A program made the translations under genes and the position numbers. DNA of 64,000 nucleotides from Methylophaga sp. UBA2689 (GTDB lineage: Bacteria; Pseudomonadota; Gammaproteobacteria; Nitrosococcales; Methylophagaceae). The DNA is taken from the NCBI GenBank assembly GCA_002354555.1, contig DELT01000069.1:1-64000 (forward strand). Direction: 5' to 3'. Positions 16,490-25,562 of the stretch are shown here, in pieces; within the stretch, counting starts at the first letter, position 1; the number at the start of each line of letters is the position of its first letter. Under the pieces are notes generated by a model. The model worked only from the letters and a program-made list of their open reading frames with translations, did not search any database and was not told the DNA's origin.

Positions 16490-17605
16490 ATGGTGCAAAA
16501 CGATGACATCCTATTCGAGCCTTTCCTGCTTGGAGATCTGACTTTACGTAACCGAATTCTGATGGCTCCTCTGACTCGATCTCGGTCCCAACAGCCGGGC
16601 GATGTTCCTACAGAAATGAATGCAGAATATTATCGCCAGCGTGCTGGTGCTGGACTCATTATCGCTGAGGCTACCCAGGTCTCGCCTCAGGGTAAAGGTT
16701 ACGCTTTCACTCCAGGCATCCACTCTGAGGAGCAAGTGGCGGGATGGCGTCGTGTAACAGACGCGGTGCATGAAGAGGGTGGTTCCATATTTCTGCAGCT
16801 TTGGCATGTTGGGCGCATTTCTCATCCTGAACTTCAGCCCAATGGCAATAAACCCGTGGCACCTTCGGCCATTAAACCGGAAGGGGCCAAAACCTATATT
16901 AGTGCTGATTCTGGAATGGTTGAAATTCAGACGCCGCGCGCACTGGAGCTTAAGGAGATGCCAGGTATAGTCGAGCAATTCCATCAAGGTGCAGAAAATG
17001 CTAAACGTGCCGGTTTCGATGGGGTTGAAATTCATGCAGCCAATGGTTATCTGTTGGATCAATTCATAAAGAGCGGCAGCAATCATCGTGAAGATGAATA
17101 TGGTGGTTCATTAGAGAATCGCTTACGTCTGCCTTTGGAGGTGGTCGCGGCAGTAATTGATGTATGGGGCGCTCAACGCGTTGGTGTTCGGGTGAGTCCA
17201 ACCGGAAGTTTCAATGCTATGGAAGACGCAGATCCGACCACCACCTTTGGTACCTTTGCGAAAAATCTCGACGCGTTGAAGATCGCTTTTATCGAGGTGG
17301 TCGAGGACTCATTTCAAGGCAATCATTTTTCCGGCCGACCTGAGGCTGTTATTGAGGCCATACAGGAAAGCTTTACGCGTACCTATATTGCCAATGGTGG
17401 ATACACTTTTAATGAGGCTCGTCAAAGAATCGCCGAAGGTAAGACAGACCTAGTAAGCTTCGGTCGTCTTTTTATCTCTAATCCCGACCTTCCTGAACGC
17501 TTTCGTCTCAGGGCTCCTCTCAATGAATGGGACGATAGTACTTTCTACGGGGGAGATGAGCATGGTTATATTGACTACCCGAATCTATCCGAACAGTCGA
17601 CTTAA
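16490..17605 (+). CDS. Old Yellow Enzyme family alkene reductase (NemA/XenB type)
   Basis: 371 residues, a single TIM-barrel FMN enzyme that reduces activated C=C bonds with NAD(P)H in the cytoplasm. LRNRILMAPLTRSRS, QLWHVGRISHP and GVEIHAANGYLLDQFIKSGSN carry the conserved FMN and substrate contacts, with the active-site His-x-x-Asn pair in EIHAANG. NGGYTFNEA and LVSFGRLFISNPDLPERF match the phosphate-binding end. AAGGAG precedes the ATG. It is flanked by the direct repeat and faces the monooxygenase gene, so the two are convergent. Confidence 0.9.
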   Translation: MVQNDDILFEPFLLGDLTLRNRILMAPLTRSRSQQPGDVPTEMNAEYYRQRAGAGLIIAEATQVSPQGKGYAFTPGIHSEEQVAGWRRVTDAVHEEGGSIFLQLWHVGRISHPELQPNGNKPVAPSAIKPEGAKTYISADSGMVEIQTPRALELKEMPGIVEQFHQGAENAKRAGFDGVEIHAANGYLLDQFIKSGSNHREDEYGGSLENRLRLPLEVVAAVIDVWGAQRVGVRVSPTGSFNAMEDADPTTTFGTFAKNLDALKIAFIEVVEDSFQGNHFSGRPEAVIEAIQESFTRTYIANGGYTFNEARQRIAEGKTDLVSFGRLFISNPDLPERFRLRAPLNEWDDSTFYGGDEHGYIDYPNLSEQST

Positions 17606-17619
17606 AGGATATCAAGTGG

Positions 17620-17826
17620 TCAGCCAACTTGATTTATTCTGTGCCACTTTCTGCAAACCCATCAGGAGGTAAGCTTTTGTAGTCACTATCCAGATTAGCG
17701 ATATTGAGGACGAATAATATGCCCGAGCAAGATCTCGGAGAGATTCAAGCCATTGCCTGGGCAGTAATTTCGATTGAACGTTGCCGCTTCGTGGTATCAA
17801 AGATGTCTGAGACGATCATTAATTCG
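17620..17826. repeat. Diverged direct repeat, right copy
   Basis: Right copy of the repeat at 16002-16210. It includes the true 3' end of the monooxygenase gene and its downstream flank, which suggests this copy is ancestral. Confidence 0.7.
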
Positions 17827-18725
17827 TCGGCTTGCGTTTTCTCGATAAGATTTTGTAAACCACTTTGAACCGTCTCATAACTACCAATGACACTGCAATC
17901 CAGCATTTGTCCTGCCTGGGCCTTTTCCTGAGGCGACCAGTAGGTTTCTATATCTTCGATAGGAGGCTGCATCAAGCCGCGAGTACCGCGAAAGAGGTCA
18001 GTAAATGACATCTGCTGTGATGTTGCCAGGTAGCGAGCTTCCTCATCACTATCAGCTGCGATCACATTGACTCCGACCATTGCGTATGGCTTATCCAGTT
18101 GTGCGGAAGGTTTGAAATTCATCCGATAAACCTCAAGTGCCTGATAAAGCGCTTGTGGAGCAAAATGAGAGGCGAAACCATAAGGTAATCCCAGCATCGT
18201 CGCCAGTTGTGCACCGAATAGGCTGGAGCCCAATATCCAGATAGGCACATTACTTCCCGAACCGGGTACCGCCTCAATTTGCTGATCGGCCTCTTTGGGC
18301 GCAAGAAAAGCCTGTAATTCCTGCACATCCTGCGGGAAGTTATCAGCATTGACTGGATTTCGACGTAAAGCACGTAAGGTCATTTGGTCGGTGCCGGGAG
18401 CGCGACCCAATCCAAGATCAATACGGCCCGGAAATAGTGCTTCTAATGTCCCAAACTGCTCAGCAATTATATATGGCGCGTGATTAGGCAGCATGATGCC
18501 ACCTGCACCAACGCGAATGCTATTTGTCCCAGCAGCAATATGGCCTATGACGATGGAAGTAGCAGCTGTTGTAACACCAGGCATATTATGATGCTCTGCT
18601 ACCCATATGCGTTTGTATCCCAGTCGCTCAGCATGCTGCGCATAAGTCCGTGCATCATTAAGTGCCGTTCTGCGGTCAGAGCCTTGGCGTACACGGCCAA
18701 GTTCTAGAATAGATAGTGGAATCAT
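17745..18725 (-). CDS. LLM-class flavin-dependent oxidoreductase (MsnO8/luciferase-like)
   Basis: 326 residues. ELGRVRQGSDRRTALNDA, ERLGYKRIWVAEHHNMPGVTTAA and GAGGIMLPNHAPYIIAEQFGTLEALFPGRIDLGLGRAPGTD are hallmarks of the MsnO8-type bacterial luciferase-like family, which uses FMNH2 and oxygen. The natural substrate is unknown. It is convergent with the ene-reductase gene; a C-terminal fragment of a paralogue lies at 16126-16206. Confidence 0.85.
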   Translation of the reverse strand: MIPLSILELGRVRQGSDRRTALNDARTYAQHAERLGYKRIWVAEHHNMPGVTTAATSIVIGHIAAGTNSIRVGAGGIMLPNHAPYIIAEQFGTLEALFPGRIDLGLGRAPGTDQMTLRALRRNPVNADNFPQDVQELQAFLAPKEADQQIEAVPGSGSNVPIWILGSSLFGAQLATMLGLPYGFASHFAPQALYQALEVYRMNFKPSAQLDKPYAMVGVNVIAADSDEEARYLATSQQMSFTDLFRGTRGLMQPPIEDIETYWSPQEKAQAGQMLDCSVIGSYETVQSGLQNLIEKTQADELMIVSDIFDTTKRQRSIEITAQAMA

Positions 18726-19212
18726 ATGGAACTACACCTTATTTTGTGTTTTTGTCACTTACTAGGCTAACTTTTGGGGTCAGGTTTTTAAGACAGTCCT
18801 TAAAACCTAAACCTAACGATTAAAGATCAATGGCAAGCAGAAATGTCGCACCTATAAACTACGAAAATATCTGCGTAAAATGTTTTAAAGCCTACAGTCT
18901 GTTTTTAAATTTGATCTTTCGCTCTAAGCAATCTGTCACCTAACCCATATCTAATTTTGTCTACGGTTTAATGTATAAATTCAAGAAATAGTGGCTCACT
19001 AACTCTGGTCAGAGAATTTCTATTATGGAGAAGTGGCAAGAAAAGCTAAGCACTAACGTGGGGTGCAGCTGTCAGAGATGCAAATCCTCAAGTGACAATC
19101 AGAAAGTGATCCAAAGTTATGTTCAAAGTGTTGATCTGTAATCGGACAAGCTGCCGATGCAATGGATTAATCAGCGGTAATACAGCTTTTTCCTCACCTT
19201 AACAGGAGCACG
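18726..19212. other. Intergenic region between the monooxygenase gene and selO
   Basis: 487 bp without a convincing gene. A hairpin lies at 18782-18808 (AGGTTTTTAAG against CTTAAAACCT). The rest should hold the divergent promoters of the flanking genes, but I see no strong consensus pair. Confidence 0.5.
18782..18808. repeat. Hairpin in the monooxygenase/selO intergenic region
   Basis: AGGTTTTTAAG (18782-18792) pairs with CTTAAAACCT (18799-18808) with one bulged T. No T-run directly follows. Role unknown. Confidence 0.4.
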
Positions 19213-20958
19213 ATGGTAATGCGACAACACCAGCAAACCGACGCTATGGAAACAATCTCCAATCTCGATAATCTTGCTAAGTTGGTAAGTTACTCGTTTA
19301 TGGACACGCTTAATGCTGATCCTGACGCGACGTCAAATGGCGCTGACCATTTACCCCGACAAGTCTTTTCGGGCCACTATGTTCCTGTTAGTCCAACACC
19401 ACTCGAAAACCCCGAGTACGTGGCACATAGCAAAAACCTGTTTCGCGAACTGGGCTTCGCCGATAGTTTGGCTGAGTCAGCCGACTTCATGCGTGTCTTC
19501 TCCGGCAATCTGTCAAACGTTCCGGAGCCGATGCGTAAAGTTGGTTGGGCGTGCGGCTATGCACTTTCAATATACGGCACCGAATACACCCAGCAATGTC
19601 CTTTTCAGACCGGGAATGGTTACGGCGATGGTCGTGCTATTTCGGTGCTAGAGGCAGTGATCAATGGTCATCGTTGGGAAATGCAGTTAAAAGGTGGGGG
19701 CCGGACGCCATACTGCCGCGGCGCAGATGGACGTGCTGTTTTGCGATCAAGTATTCGAGAGTTTCTGGCACAGGAGCACATGCACGCACTTGGCGTTCCA
19801 ACGTCACGCTCTCTGAGTCTGTATGTGTCTAAAACCGAAAAAGTAAGACGTCCATGGTACTCAGAAGGCTCACACTCTAGAGATCCAGATACGGTTATAT
19901 CAGAGCCAGCAGCTATCTCGACGCGGGTCGCACCGTCTTTTATTCGGGTTGGCCAAATTGAGCTCTTCGGTCGTCGTGCCCGTAACAATGAACATCCAGA
20001 AGCAATGAAAGAGCTGGAGCAGATAGTCTTGCACCTCATCGATCGTGAGTATGGTGACGTTATCGACCAAAACCTGAGCACATCAGAAAAAGTATTGATG
20101 CTTGCTCGCGAGTACAGAAACCGATTTACATCGCTTATTGCGAACTGGGTCCGTGTCGGTTACTGCCAGGGTAACTTCAACAGCGACAATTGTGCTGCAG
20201 GGGGATTTACACTCGACTACGGTCCATTCGGATTCTGCGAACTATTTGATCCGTACTACCAGCCATGGACGGGAGGAGGGCGACATTTCGCATTTTTGAA
20301 TCAACCTGTTGCAGCGGAAAAAAACTTTCACATGTTTTGTACAGCATTGCGTCCGTTGCTGACTTCGCATCAGGATGCTCTGAGTCAGTTCGACGAGATT
20401 AAAAGAAGTTTCGCATCAGTAATGCAGGTGCAAATGGAGAAAATGTGGGCAGCCAAACTTGGGCTGGATACGTTTAATGAGGAGTTGTTTAAAGAGCTTG
20501 TAACGCTGATGATGCAAACATCGGTTGATTACACCATTTTCTTTCGTGAACTCTCTATGCTGCCCGACGAGATTGGTCCACTCAAAAACAGCTTTTACCA
20601 GAACCCTGCCTATAATCGTGATCACGAACGGATAGATAATCGCTGGTCAGAATGGCTCACAAAATGGAAAGCGCTCATCGTTAAGGCCAACACGACAGAT
20701 ACTCATCCGTTTTCTCATGAAGAGCTGTCCATCCAGATGAAACGGGTCAATCCAAAATACAGTTTGCGGGAGTGGTTAGTTGTGCCTGCTTATCAGCAAG
20801 CTAAGGAGGGAGACTACTCACTCATTCGAGAGCTACAAGAAGTCATGACTAATCCATATGATGAGCAATCGAAAGAGGTAGAGGAGAAATTTTACAGGCT
20901 GAAGCCACAAGCGTTTTTTGAGGTTGGCGGACTGTCGTATTACAGTTGCTCGTCCTGA
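19213..20958 (+). CDS. selO: SelO family protein adenylyltransferase (YdiU)
   Basis: 581 residues. SelO is a pseudokinase-fold enzyme that transfers AMP to protein hydroxyl groups, linked to redox stress. Visible family motifs: NGYGDGRAI (about 135-143), the nucleotide-binding [29 protein letters not shown] with Lys160 and Glu183, and the metal-binding loop NFNSDN with Asp325 followed by TLDYGPFGF with Asp335. It is longer than the roughly 480 residues of many bacterial members, with extra sequence between the catalytic parts and at the C-terminus. CAGGAG precedes ATG 19213. Monocistronic by spacing. Confidence 0.9.
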   Translation: MVMRQHQQTDAMETISNLDNLAKLVSYSFMDTLNADPDATSNGADHLPRQVFSGHYVPVSPTPLENPEYVAHSKNLFRELGFADSLAESADFMRVFSGNLSNVPEPMRKVGWACGYALSIYGTEYTQQCPFQTGNGYGDGRAISVLEAVINGHRWEMQLKGGGRTPYCRGADGRAVLRSSIREFLAQEHMHALGVPTSRSLSLYVSKTEKVRRPWYSEGSHSRDPDTVISEPAAISTRVAPSFIRVGQIELFGRRARNNEHPEAMKELEQIVLHLIDREYGDVIDQNLSTSEKVLMLAREYRNRFTSLIANWVRVGYCQGNFNSDNCAAGGFTLDYGPFGFCELFDPYYQPWTGGGRHFAFLNQPVAAEKNFHMFCTALRPLLTSHQDALSQFDEIKRSFASVMQVQMEKMWAAKLGLDTFNEELFKELVTLMMQTSVDYTIFFRELSMLPDEIGPLKNSFYQNPAYNRDHERIDNRWSEWLTKWKALIVKANTTDTHPFSHEELSIQMKRVNPKYSLREWLVVPAYQQAKEGDYSLIRELQEVMTNPYDEQSKEVEEKFYRLKPQAFFEVGGLSYYSCSS

Positions 20959-21132
20959 TTTTACGAAAAATCCTCAAGGGAATAGCTACGATACGATCTG
21001 CAAAAGGGGCAGTACACGGGGTGCAGAAGGACGAAAACTCGAAGCAAAAAGCGCTTTATGACTGCTTTGCTTCAGGTTAATGCGGCTTTAAAAATGATGT
21101 GAGTAATATGATTTTCCTGAAATAACTTGGGT

Positions 21133-21441
21133 ATGGAAATGCAAAGATTATTACGGAAAGTATTCATCAAAGGTGTAAGAGAGCGTTCAGCAATCAAGGT
21201 GGGATTATCTCAGCACTTTTACAAAATCATCATTATGGTTTTGGGTTTGCTCGCATTTCAGCTCGAAATAATTGATCGGTTTTTGTTGAACCTGTTACCA
21301 ACGAGTGGTGACATTTTCTTTTTATTTGGCATTACTGTGATAGGAATGATCATGTATATCGATTTTCAGATGATTAAATCCAGGATGGAAATGCACATGA
21401 CTTTAAGGCAAGTTCTGCGTTATAGAAGAAGATGCGCATAA
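21133..21441 (+). CDS. Small two-TM membrane protein
   Basis: About 102 residues. Hydrophobic segments lie near residues 30-45 (IIIMVLGLLAFQLEII) and 60-78 (IFFLFGITVIGMIMYI), with basic ends. The start is uncertain (TTG 21127, ATG 21133 or ATG 21139) and the ribosome site is weak. No family was recognised. Confidence 0.4.
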   Translation: MEMQRLLRKVFIKGVRERSAIKVGLSQHFYKIIIMVLGLLAFQLEIIDRFLLNLLPTSGDIFFLFGITVIGMIMYIDFQMIKSRMEMHMTLRQVLRYRRRCA

Positions 21442-21598
21442 GTTTATTGGCAACTCGTTCAAACGCCCATGCTTGGGTAGGCAAAGAGAGAACTAGAAAG
21501 TGTCATTTTAAAAAGCGTTTGTTCAGATCCGATGATATAGCCTGAAATATTTCCTAAATACACACCAACTAAAATCACAATTACCAAACCCCAGATAC
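21442..21598. other. Host sequence left of the prophage
   Basis: No gene with a start codon and ribosome site is seen. The minus strand has an open stretch of about 46 hydrophobic codons (about 21464-21601) that runs out of the tRNA-Ser terminator without an ATG. It may be a gene remnant. Confidence 0.4.
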
Positions 21599-21622
21599 AA
21601 AAAAACGGACCGAAGTCCGTTA
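21599..21622 (-). terminator. Original host terminator of tRNA-Ser, now separated from it by the prophage
   Basis: Read on the minus strand, ACGGACTTCGGTCCGT is followed by a run of T residues. It directly follows the 14-bp att core on the host side, so before integration it terminated the tRNA-Ser transcript. Confidence 0.75.
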
Positions 21623-21629
21623 GTTTGTT

Positions 21630-21643
21630 TGGCGGAGGGACAG
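21630..21643. other. attL core
   Basis: TGGCGGAGGGACAG is identical to 62019-62032, the 3'-terminal 14 nt of tRNA-Ser including the encoded CCA. It marks the left end of the prophage. Confidence 0.85.
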
Positions 21644-21773
21644 TCCTACAGATGGGCGGTTTTAGTGGTTCGCTAAAGTCTTTTTAGTGTTATATAAATC
21701 AAGCTAAATCAATCACCTACATTAATTCACGTCTTCTGAGGTGTTTTAAAGTTTCTGCAAAGCCAAGCATAAT

Positions 21774-21797
21774 GTGGTACAAAAAGTGGTACAAAAA
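21774..21797. promoter_or_regulatory. Integrase arm-type repeats, left
   Basis: Two adjacent copies of the 12-mer GTGGTACAAAAA lie 131 bp inside attL and just before the integrase gene. The same tandem pair occurs at the other end of the prophage, as expected for arm-type integrase sites of attP. Confidence 0.65.
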
Positions 21798-21814
21798 TCA
21801 CTGAGACCCATTTC

Positions 21815-23110
21815 ATGGCCATAAACAAGCTTACTGTACTGCAGGTAAACAATCTCTCGATACCAGGCAGATATGCCGATGGAAACGGGCTTTATTTGGA
21901 TGTGTCCAAAAATGGTACAAAAAGCTGGTTGTTTCGGTACCAGTTGAATAATCAGCGTAGATGGATGGGGCTGGGGCCGTATGATAAGAAATCAAACACG
22001 CTGGCTGATGCGCGCTCAGCTGCGGTTGATAAGCGTTCAATGGTGCTCCGTGGTATAGACCCGGCACAGCATGAAGCAGATGAGCGTCAGCGTGCCGCGG
22101 ATGCCCGTGCACGGCAGTTAAAGCAATCAAACCAGCGCAACCGTCTTGATTTGATGACGTTTCGTGTGTGTGCTGCTGAGCTTATTGCGAGCAAATCATC
22201 TGAATGGACCAATGAAAAACACATTCAGCAGTGGACCAATACACTAGACACGTATGCCTATCCCGTTCTGGGTGACTTGCCGGTTAAGGATATTCAAACT
22301 GAGCACATTCGCCGCTGCCTCGATCCGATATGGCACGTTAAGACCGAGACAGCGAGCAGGGTGCGTCAGCGCATCGAGTCGGTGATTGATTACGCGATCG
22401 CAAATGGATGGCGTAAAGAGGCAAACCCGGCCAGATGGAAGGGGTTGCTGGATACGTTTTACCCTAACCCGGAAAAAGTGAAGCGCAAACGGCACCAGGA
22501 GAACGGCACTGATGAGCATTTCCCAGCATTAGATTATGCCGATATGCCAGCGTTTATGGCTGAGCTTGTCACCATGCCGGGCGTGGCCGCTAAGGCATTA
22601 CGCTTTTTGATCTTAACGGTACCCAGAACCACTGAATTGCGAATGGCCAAGTGGGACGAGTTTGATCTGGAGAAAAAGCAGTGGGATATCCCTGCAGCCA
22701 GAATGAAGATGACCAAGCCACATCGCGTGGCGCTATCTGATGCAGCGGTTAAGCTGATTCAGGAAATGCCACACATCAATCAGTATGTTTTTCCGGGATG
22801 GAAATATGGCCAGCCGCTCAGTGATGGCGGGATGGCTGCAGTGTTAAAACGAATGAGCCGGACAGATATCACGGTGCATGGGTTTCGCAGTACGTTTCGG
22901 GATTATATCGGTGAAGAAACCGGGCACCCGTTCCGGCTGGCTGAGTTTGCGCTGGCGCACCAGCTGACGGATGGCGCAGAAAAAGCCTATGCCCGTGGTG
23001 ATATGTTAAAAAAACGATTCAGCATGATGAATGACTGGGCCAAGTATGTGGACAGCAAAATCAGCAAGCACAAAGTGGTGCCGATAAATCGTAAGGCTCA
23101 AACCGGTTAA
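21815..23110 (+). CDS. int: Tyrosine recombinase (P4-type phage integrase)
   Basis: 431 residues. An N-terminal DUF4102-like arm-binding domain (SIPGRYADGNGLYLDV, KSWLFRY) is followed by the core-binding and catalytic domains. Catalytic residues visible: R271 (VPRTTELRMAKW), H355 and R358 (HGFRSTFRD), H382 (ALAH) and the Tyr392 nucleophile (KAYARGD). It catalyses integration at the tRNA-Ser 3' end. The 3' end overlaps the convergent excisionase-like gene by 4 bp. Confidence 0.95.
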   Translation: MAINKLTVLQVNNLSIPGRYADGNGLYLDVSKNGTKSWLFRYQLNNQRRWMGLGPYDKKSNTLADARSAAVDKRSMVLRGIDPAQHEADERQRAADARARQLKQSNQRNRLDLMTFRVCAAELIASKSSEWTNEKHIQQWTNTLDTYAYPVLGDLPVKDIQTEHIRRCLDPIWHVKTETASRVRQRIESVIDYAIANGWRKEANPARWKGLLDTFYPNPEKVKRKRHQENGTDEHFPALDYADMPAFMAELVTMPGVAAKALRFLILTVPRTTELRMAKWDEFDLEKKQWDIPAARMKMTKPHRVALSDAAVKLIQEMPHINQYVFPGWKYGQPLSDGGMAAVLKRMSRTDITVHGFRSTFRDYIGEETGHPFRLAEFALAHQLTDGAEKAYARGDMLKKRFSMMNDWAKYVDSKISKHKVVPINRKAQTG

Positions 23111-23301
23111 GCCGCATCGCGCTGATGAATCATTCGGCGCATCCATGAGTCAATCTCTGACTCTACCCAGACGGATGACCGGCCTACCTTCACCGGCTTG
23201 GGAAATTCATCCCTTGCCATGTGGGTGTAGATAAAAGCTTTGCTTTTGCCGATTCTTGATTTCACCTCTGGCAAGGGTAAAAAACGCTCTTTTGTCATCA
23301 C
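23107..23301 (-). CDS. AlpA-family excisionase/regulator
   Basis: 64 residues, an AlpA/MerR-like winged helix: RFLPLPEVKSRIGKSKAFIYTHM, then FPKPVKVGRSSVWVESEIDSWM. AlpA-type proteins act as excisionases or integrase regulators in P4-like elements. It is the last gene of the leftward operon, starts in an ATGA overlap with the gene before it, and ends against int. Confidence 0.8.
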   Translation of the reverse strand: MMTKERFLPLPEVKSRIGKSKAFIYTHMARDEFPKPVKVGRSSVWVESEIDSWMRRMIHQRDAA

Positions 23302-23639
23302 GCTAACCTCATCATTTTTGCTTTCACGGCGATCTCATCGGGTGTGAATCGATTTGACCAGTGGTGCAGTCGGTTTTTAGCTTCCAGATCTTTGTCGTGC
23401 CGGGGTAGTGGTGTGGTCCAGTCGCCGTGCCTTCTGTCTTGGGTTTTATCTTGTCGCTCGGCTTCGGTTTGATGACCACGCTTAAAGGCGTACTCCACAC
23501 TATGGCGTGACAGCCAGTTTTGAAAGCGGCCTTTTGACACGTTGAAGTAGGCGGCCCATTCCGCAACGGTTTTGGTCATGCCGTTGTATCGGATCAGCAT
23601 TTTTCTGCCGTGCTGCCGGTTGAGTATTTCGGGTTTCAT
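23298..23639 (-). CDS. Hypothetical phage protein with helix-turn-helix-like segment
   Basis: 113 residues from ATG 23639 (the longer frame to 23795 overlaps another gene and lacks a ribosome site). The segment TVAEWAAYFNVSKGRFQNWLSRH looks like a small DNA-binding helix-turn-helix; the tail is basic and polar (RQDKTQDRRHGDW). The start overlaps the stop of 23636-23800 as ATGA. Confidence 0.5.
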   Translation of the reverse strand: MKPEILNRQHGRKMLIRYNGMTKTVAEWAAYFNVSKGRFQNWLSRHSVEYAFKRGHQTEAERQDKTQDRRHGDWTTPLPRHDKDLEAKNRLHHWSNRFTPDEIAVKAKMMRLA

Positions 23640-23800
23640 GAGGGGCTTACTCCATCCTCTATGGTTAAACAAATCAGAGTGACACCAACAAAGTACATCG
23701 AGAGAAATAAGGCTTCTAAGTTGTAGCCGCTCTTGGGAAAGGCAACGAATATCACGAAGCAGGCGAGGGCAATCATTAGCGCTATTGCTGACCATTTCAT
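23636..23800 (-). CDS. 54-residue two-TM phage membrane protein
   Basis: Not a long frame, but it links its neighbours with ATGA overlaps at both ends. The sequence starts MKWSAIALMIALACFVIFV, continues FPKSGYNLEALFLSMYF and ends in TIEDGVSPS, giving two membrane segments. It could be a small early membrane effector. Function unknown. Confidence 0.55.
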   Translation of the reverse strand: MKWSAIALMIALACFVIFVAFPKSGYNLEALFLSMYFVGVTLICLTIEDGVSPS

Positions 23801-24165
23801 TGTTGGCCCCTGCCGCTAAGTTCTAATCGGAATTGAATACGAGATATTTGATTAGCCAAATCGTTGCGTTGACTATCAAGATTGTATTGACGATCGAAGA
23901 GCTTCAATGCATCTTTCTTCATTAAACGATGCGCCCGATCGTTACGTTTCTTTAACTTTTCAAGCCGGTCTAAAACGCTCTGACCATGCTCCTTGCTATC
24001 AATGATTCCCTTCAACTCCACATGGCAAGCCACTACCTCTGAGCCAGCATCGCAATAATCATCTGCATCTTTTTTGGCTTTTTCAGCCAATCTTGATATG
24101 CGGGTAAACTCTTTTTTTAATGCATTTAGAGTTAACTCATCACCAGTTAAATATTTGCAACCCAT
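23797..24165 (-). CDS. Hypothetical coiled-coil phage protein
   Basis: 122 residues, highly charged and helical throughout (LKKEFTRISRLAEKAKKDAD, LDRLEKLKKRNDRAHRLMKK). AGGAG lies 8 bp before ATG 24165. Early leftward operon. Confidence 0.5.
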   Translation of the reverse strand: MGCKYLTGDELTLNALKKEFTRISRLAEKAKKDADDYCDAGSEVVACHVELKGIIDSKEHGQSVLDRLEKLKKRNDRAHRLMKKDALKLFDRQYNLDSQRNDLANQISRIQFRLELSGRGQQ

Positions 24166-24175
24166 AAGCTATCTC

Positions 24176-24448
24176 CTAGATATACACAATCGGATAATTA
24201 CGTTTGCTAGGCAGGCCTTTGCGACAGCCTGGCGTGCAGTTGAGGTGCACATCTTCTGACTCCACCATGTAGGCTTTTGATGTGATGGTGATTTCAAACG
24301 GGTCAGATGTTGGGTTGCCATCTGTCCAGTGGCCGCAATTGGCCATTGGGTTGCTTTCTCTAATCGATGGGTGAGGGCATTGACTGTTGCTGCAGCCTGC
24401 ACATCTGCCGATCAGTGGGTAAAATAGATCTGGTTGAGGGGCGTTCAT
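24176..24448 (-). CDS. Cysteine-rich small phage protein
   Basis: 90 residues from ATG 24448, which overlaps the stop of the methyltransferase gene (ATGA). Cys pairs C16-x2-C19, C24, C38 and CTPGC could bind zinc. A longer in-frame extension to 24496 overlaps the methyltransferase and is unlikely. Confidence 0.5.
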   Translation of the reverse strand: MNAPQPDLFYPLIGRCAGCSNSQCPHPSIRESNPMANCGHWTDGNPTSDPFEITITSKAYMVESEDVHLNCTPGCRKGLPSKRNYPIVYI

Positions 24449-25359
24449 GCGGCCTCCTGAATAGCATTGAGCAAATGCATGACAGGAACCGGGCAAACAG
24501 CATTTCCCATCAAGTGAACTGCAAGTCGATGATTCTCAGGTAATAGATAGTTATTGGGGAACGACATGGCGTCGCGACATTCAAAGCGACTGAGCATTCG
24601 CATTTTATCGCCGTCGATAATGGCCCATCTATCACGGGTGGTGATGGTGCCAATTGGTCGGTTCAGGCTTCGGCCGTTCTTTGTATTGCCGTAATAACTA
24701 ATAAGAAATCGATCACCATGCTGTTTTCGTCCAGCATCGATTCTTTTTAGTGTGGCGATAGCTCTACCGGGCTTAAAAATCGGTTGCCATTTTCCAGCTT
24801 CAAAATCTATAAAGCTGCTGGAAGGGATTTCATCCTGATTTTTCAGGTTTAGTTTTATAGCTTTTTGGCTGCGAGACAGAACCAAAAACATGCGTTGCCG
24901 GTTTTGTGGTGCTCCGAAGTCTGCAGCATCGATAATATTAACGCTTACGCTGTAACCAAGAGCCTTTAAAGCCAGTGACCATGCGTTGTAAAGTGACCAA
25001 TCAAGAAACTCTTTTACGTTCTCAACAACAGCAACGGATGGCTTATGAAATTCAAGCGCTGAAATGACTGCCCATGCAGTGCTTCGGCTGGCATCATGCT
25101 CTGCGTTGCTTTTCTTTTTGCCACGGGCTTTGCTATGGCCCTGACAACAGGGTGATGCCAGCAATATGTCGTGTGATGGGACTTTTGACCAATCAGCCTG
25201 GTGCAGATCCTGACAAATGTGCTGGGTGTCGGGGTGATTATTGCTATGCCATTGCACCGCATCTGGCCAGTGGTTTGCTGCCCACACCACCTCGATTCCA
25301 GCCATCTTGGCACCCATCGAGAAACCGCCCGCACCAGCGAATAAATCAATTGCTTTCAT
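24445..25359 (-). CDS. Phage orphan DNA cytosine-5 methyltransferase
   Basis: 304 residues with C5-methyltransferase motifs in order: I (AIDLFAGAGGFSMGAKMAG), IV (SPCCQGHSKARG, nucleophile Cys72), VI (VVENVKEF), VIII (FGAPQNRQRMFLVLSRS), target-recognition region, IX/X (RMLSRFECRDAMSFP, HLMGNAV). It lacks a cognate restriction enzyme and sits among small zinc-finger genes, which suggests protection of phage DNA from host restriction. The proline normally preceding the catalytic cysteine is Cys here. Confidence 0.9.
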   Translation of the reverse strand: MKAIDLFAGAGGFSMGAKMAGIEVVWAANHWPDAVQWHSNNHPDTQHICQDLHQADWSKVPSHDILLASPCCQGHSKARGKKKSNAEHDASRSTAWAVISALEFHKPSVAVVENVKEFLDWSLYNAWSLALKALGYSVSVNIIDAADFGAPQNRQRMFLVLSRSQKAIKLNLKNQDEIPSSSFIDFEAGKWQPIFKPGRAIATLKRIDAGRKQHGDRFLISYYGNTKNGRSLNRPIGTITTRDRWAIIDGDKMRMLSRFECRDAMSFPNNYLLPENHRLAVHLMGNAVCPVPVMHLLNAIQEAA

Positions 25360-25562
25360 TTCGATTCCTTTCCGGCCCTGGCCATGTGTTGATTCATTGA
25401 TGGGCTGACGCGAAGAAATTCGGGCAGTGAGTGGGGTATGCCGTCACTCATCTTTTTGTCGTCGCATTTGGCACAGACCAGGCGCACACCGTAATCGATG
25501 TGGCCGTCTATGAGTTGGCCAACGGGTTGAAGGCAGCGGGAGCAGTTGAGTTCTGTGGTCAC
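25356..25562 (-). CDS. Small zinc-ribbon phage protein
   Basis: 68 residues. CSRC (7-10) and CAKC (30-33) form a four-cysteine zinc ribbon. ATGA-type overlaps join it to both neighbours in the leftward operon. Confidence 0.55.
   Translation of the reverse strand: MTTELNCSRCLQPVGQLIDGHIDYGVRLVCAKCDDKKMSDGIPHSLPEFLRVSPSMNQHMARAGKESK

Noticed and set aside
16544..17086. 180-codon minus-strand frame inside the ene-reductase gene
   Set aside because: Shadow of a well-supported Old Yellow Enzyme gene; no domain and no start signal.
24445..25359. Full restriction-modification system around the methyltransferase
   Set aside because: No endonuclease-like gene lies nearby; neighbours are small zinc-finger proteins, so it is treated as an orphan phage methyltransferase.
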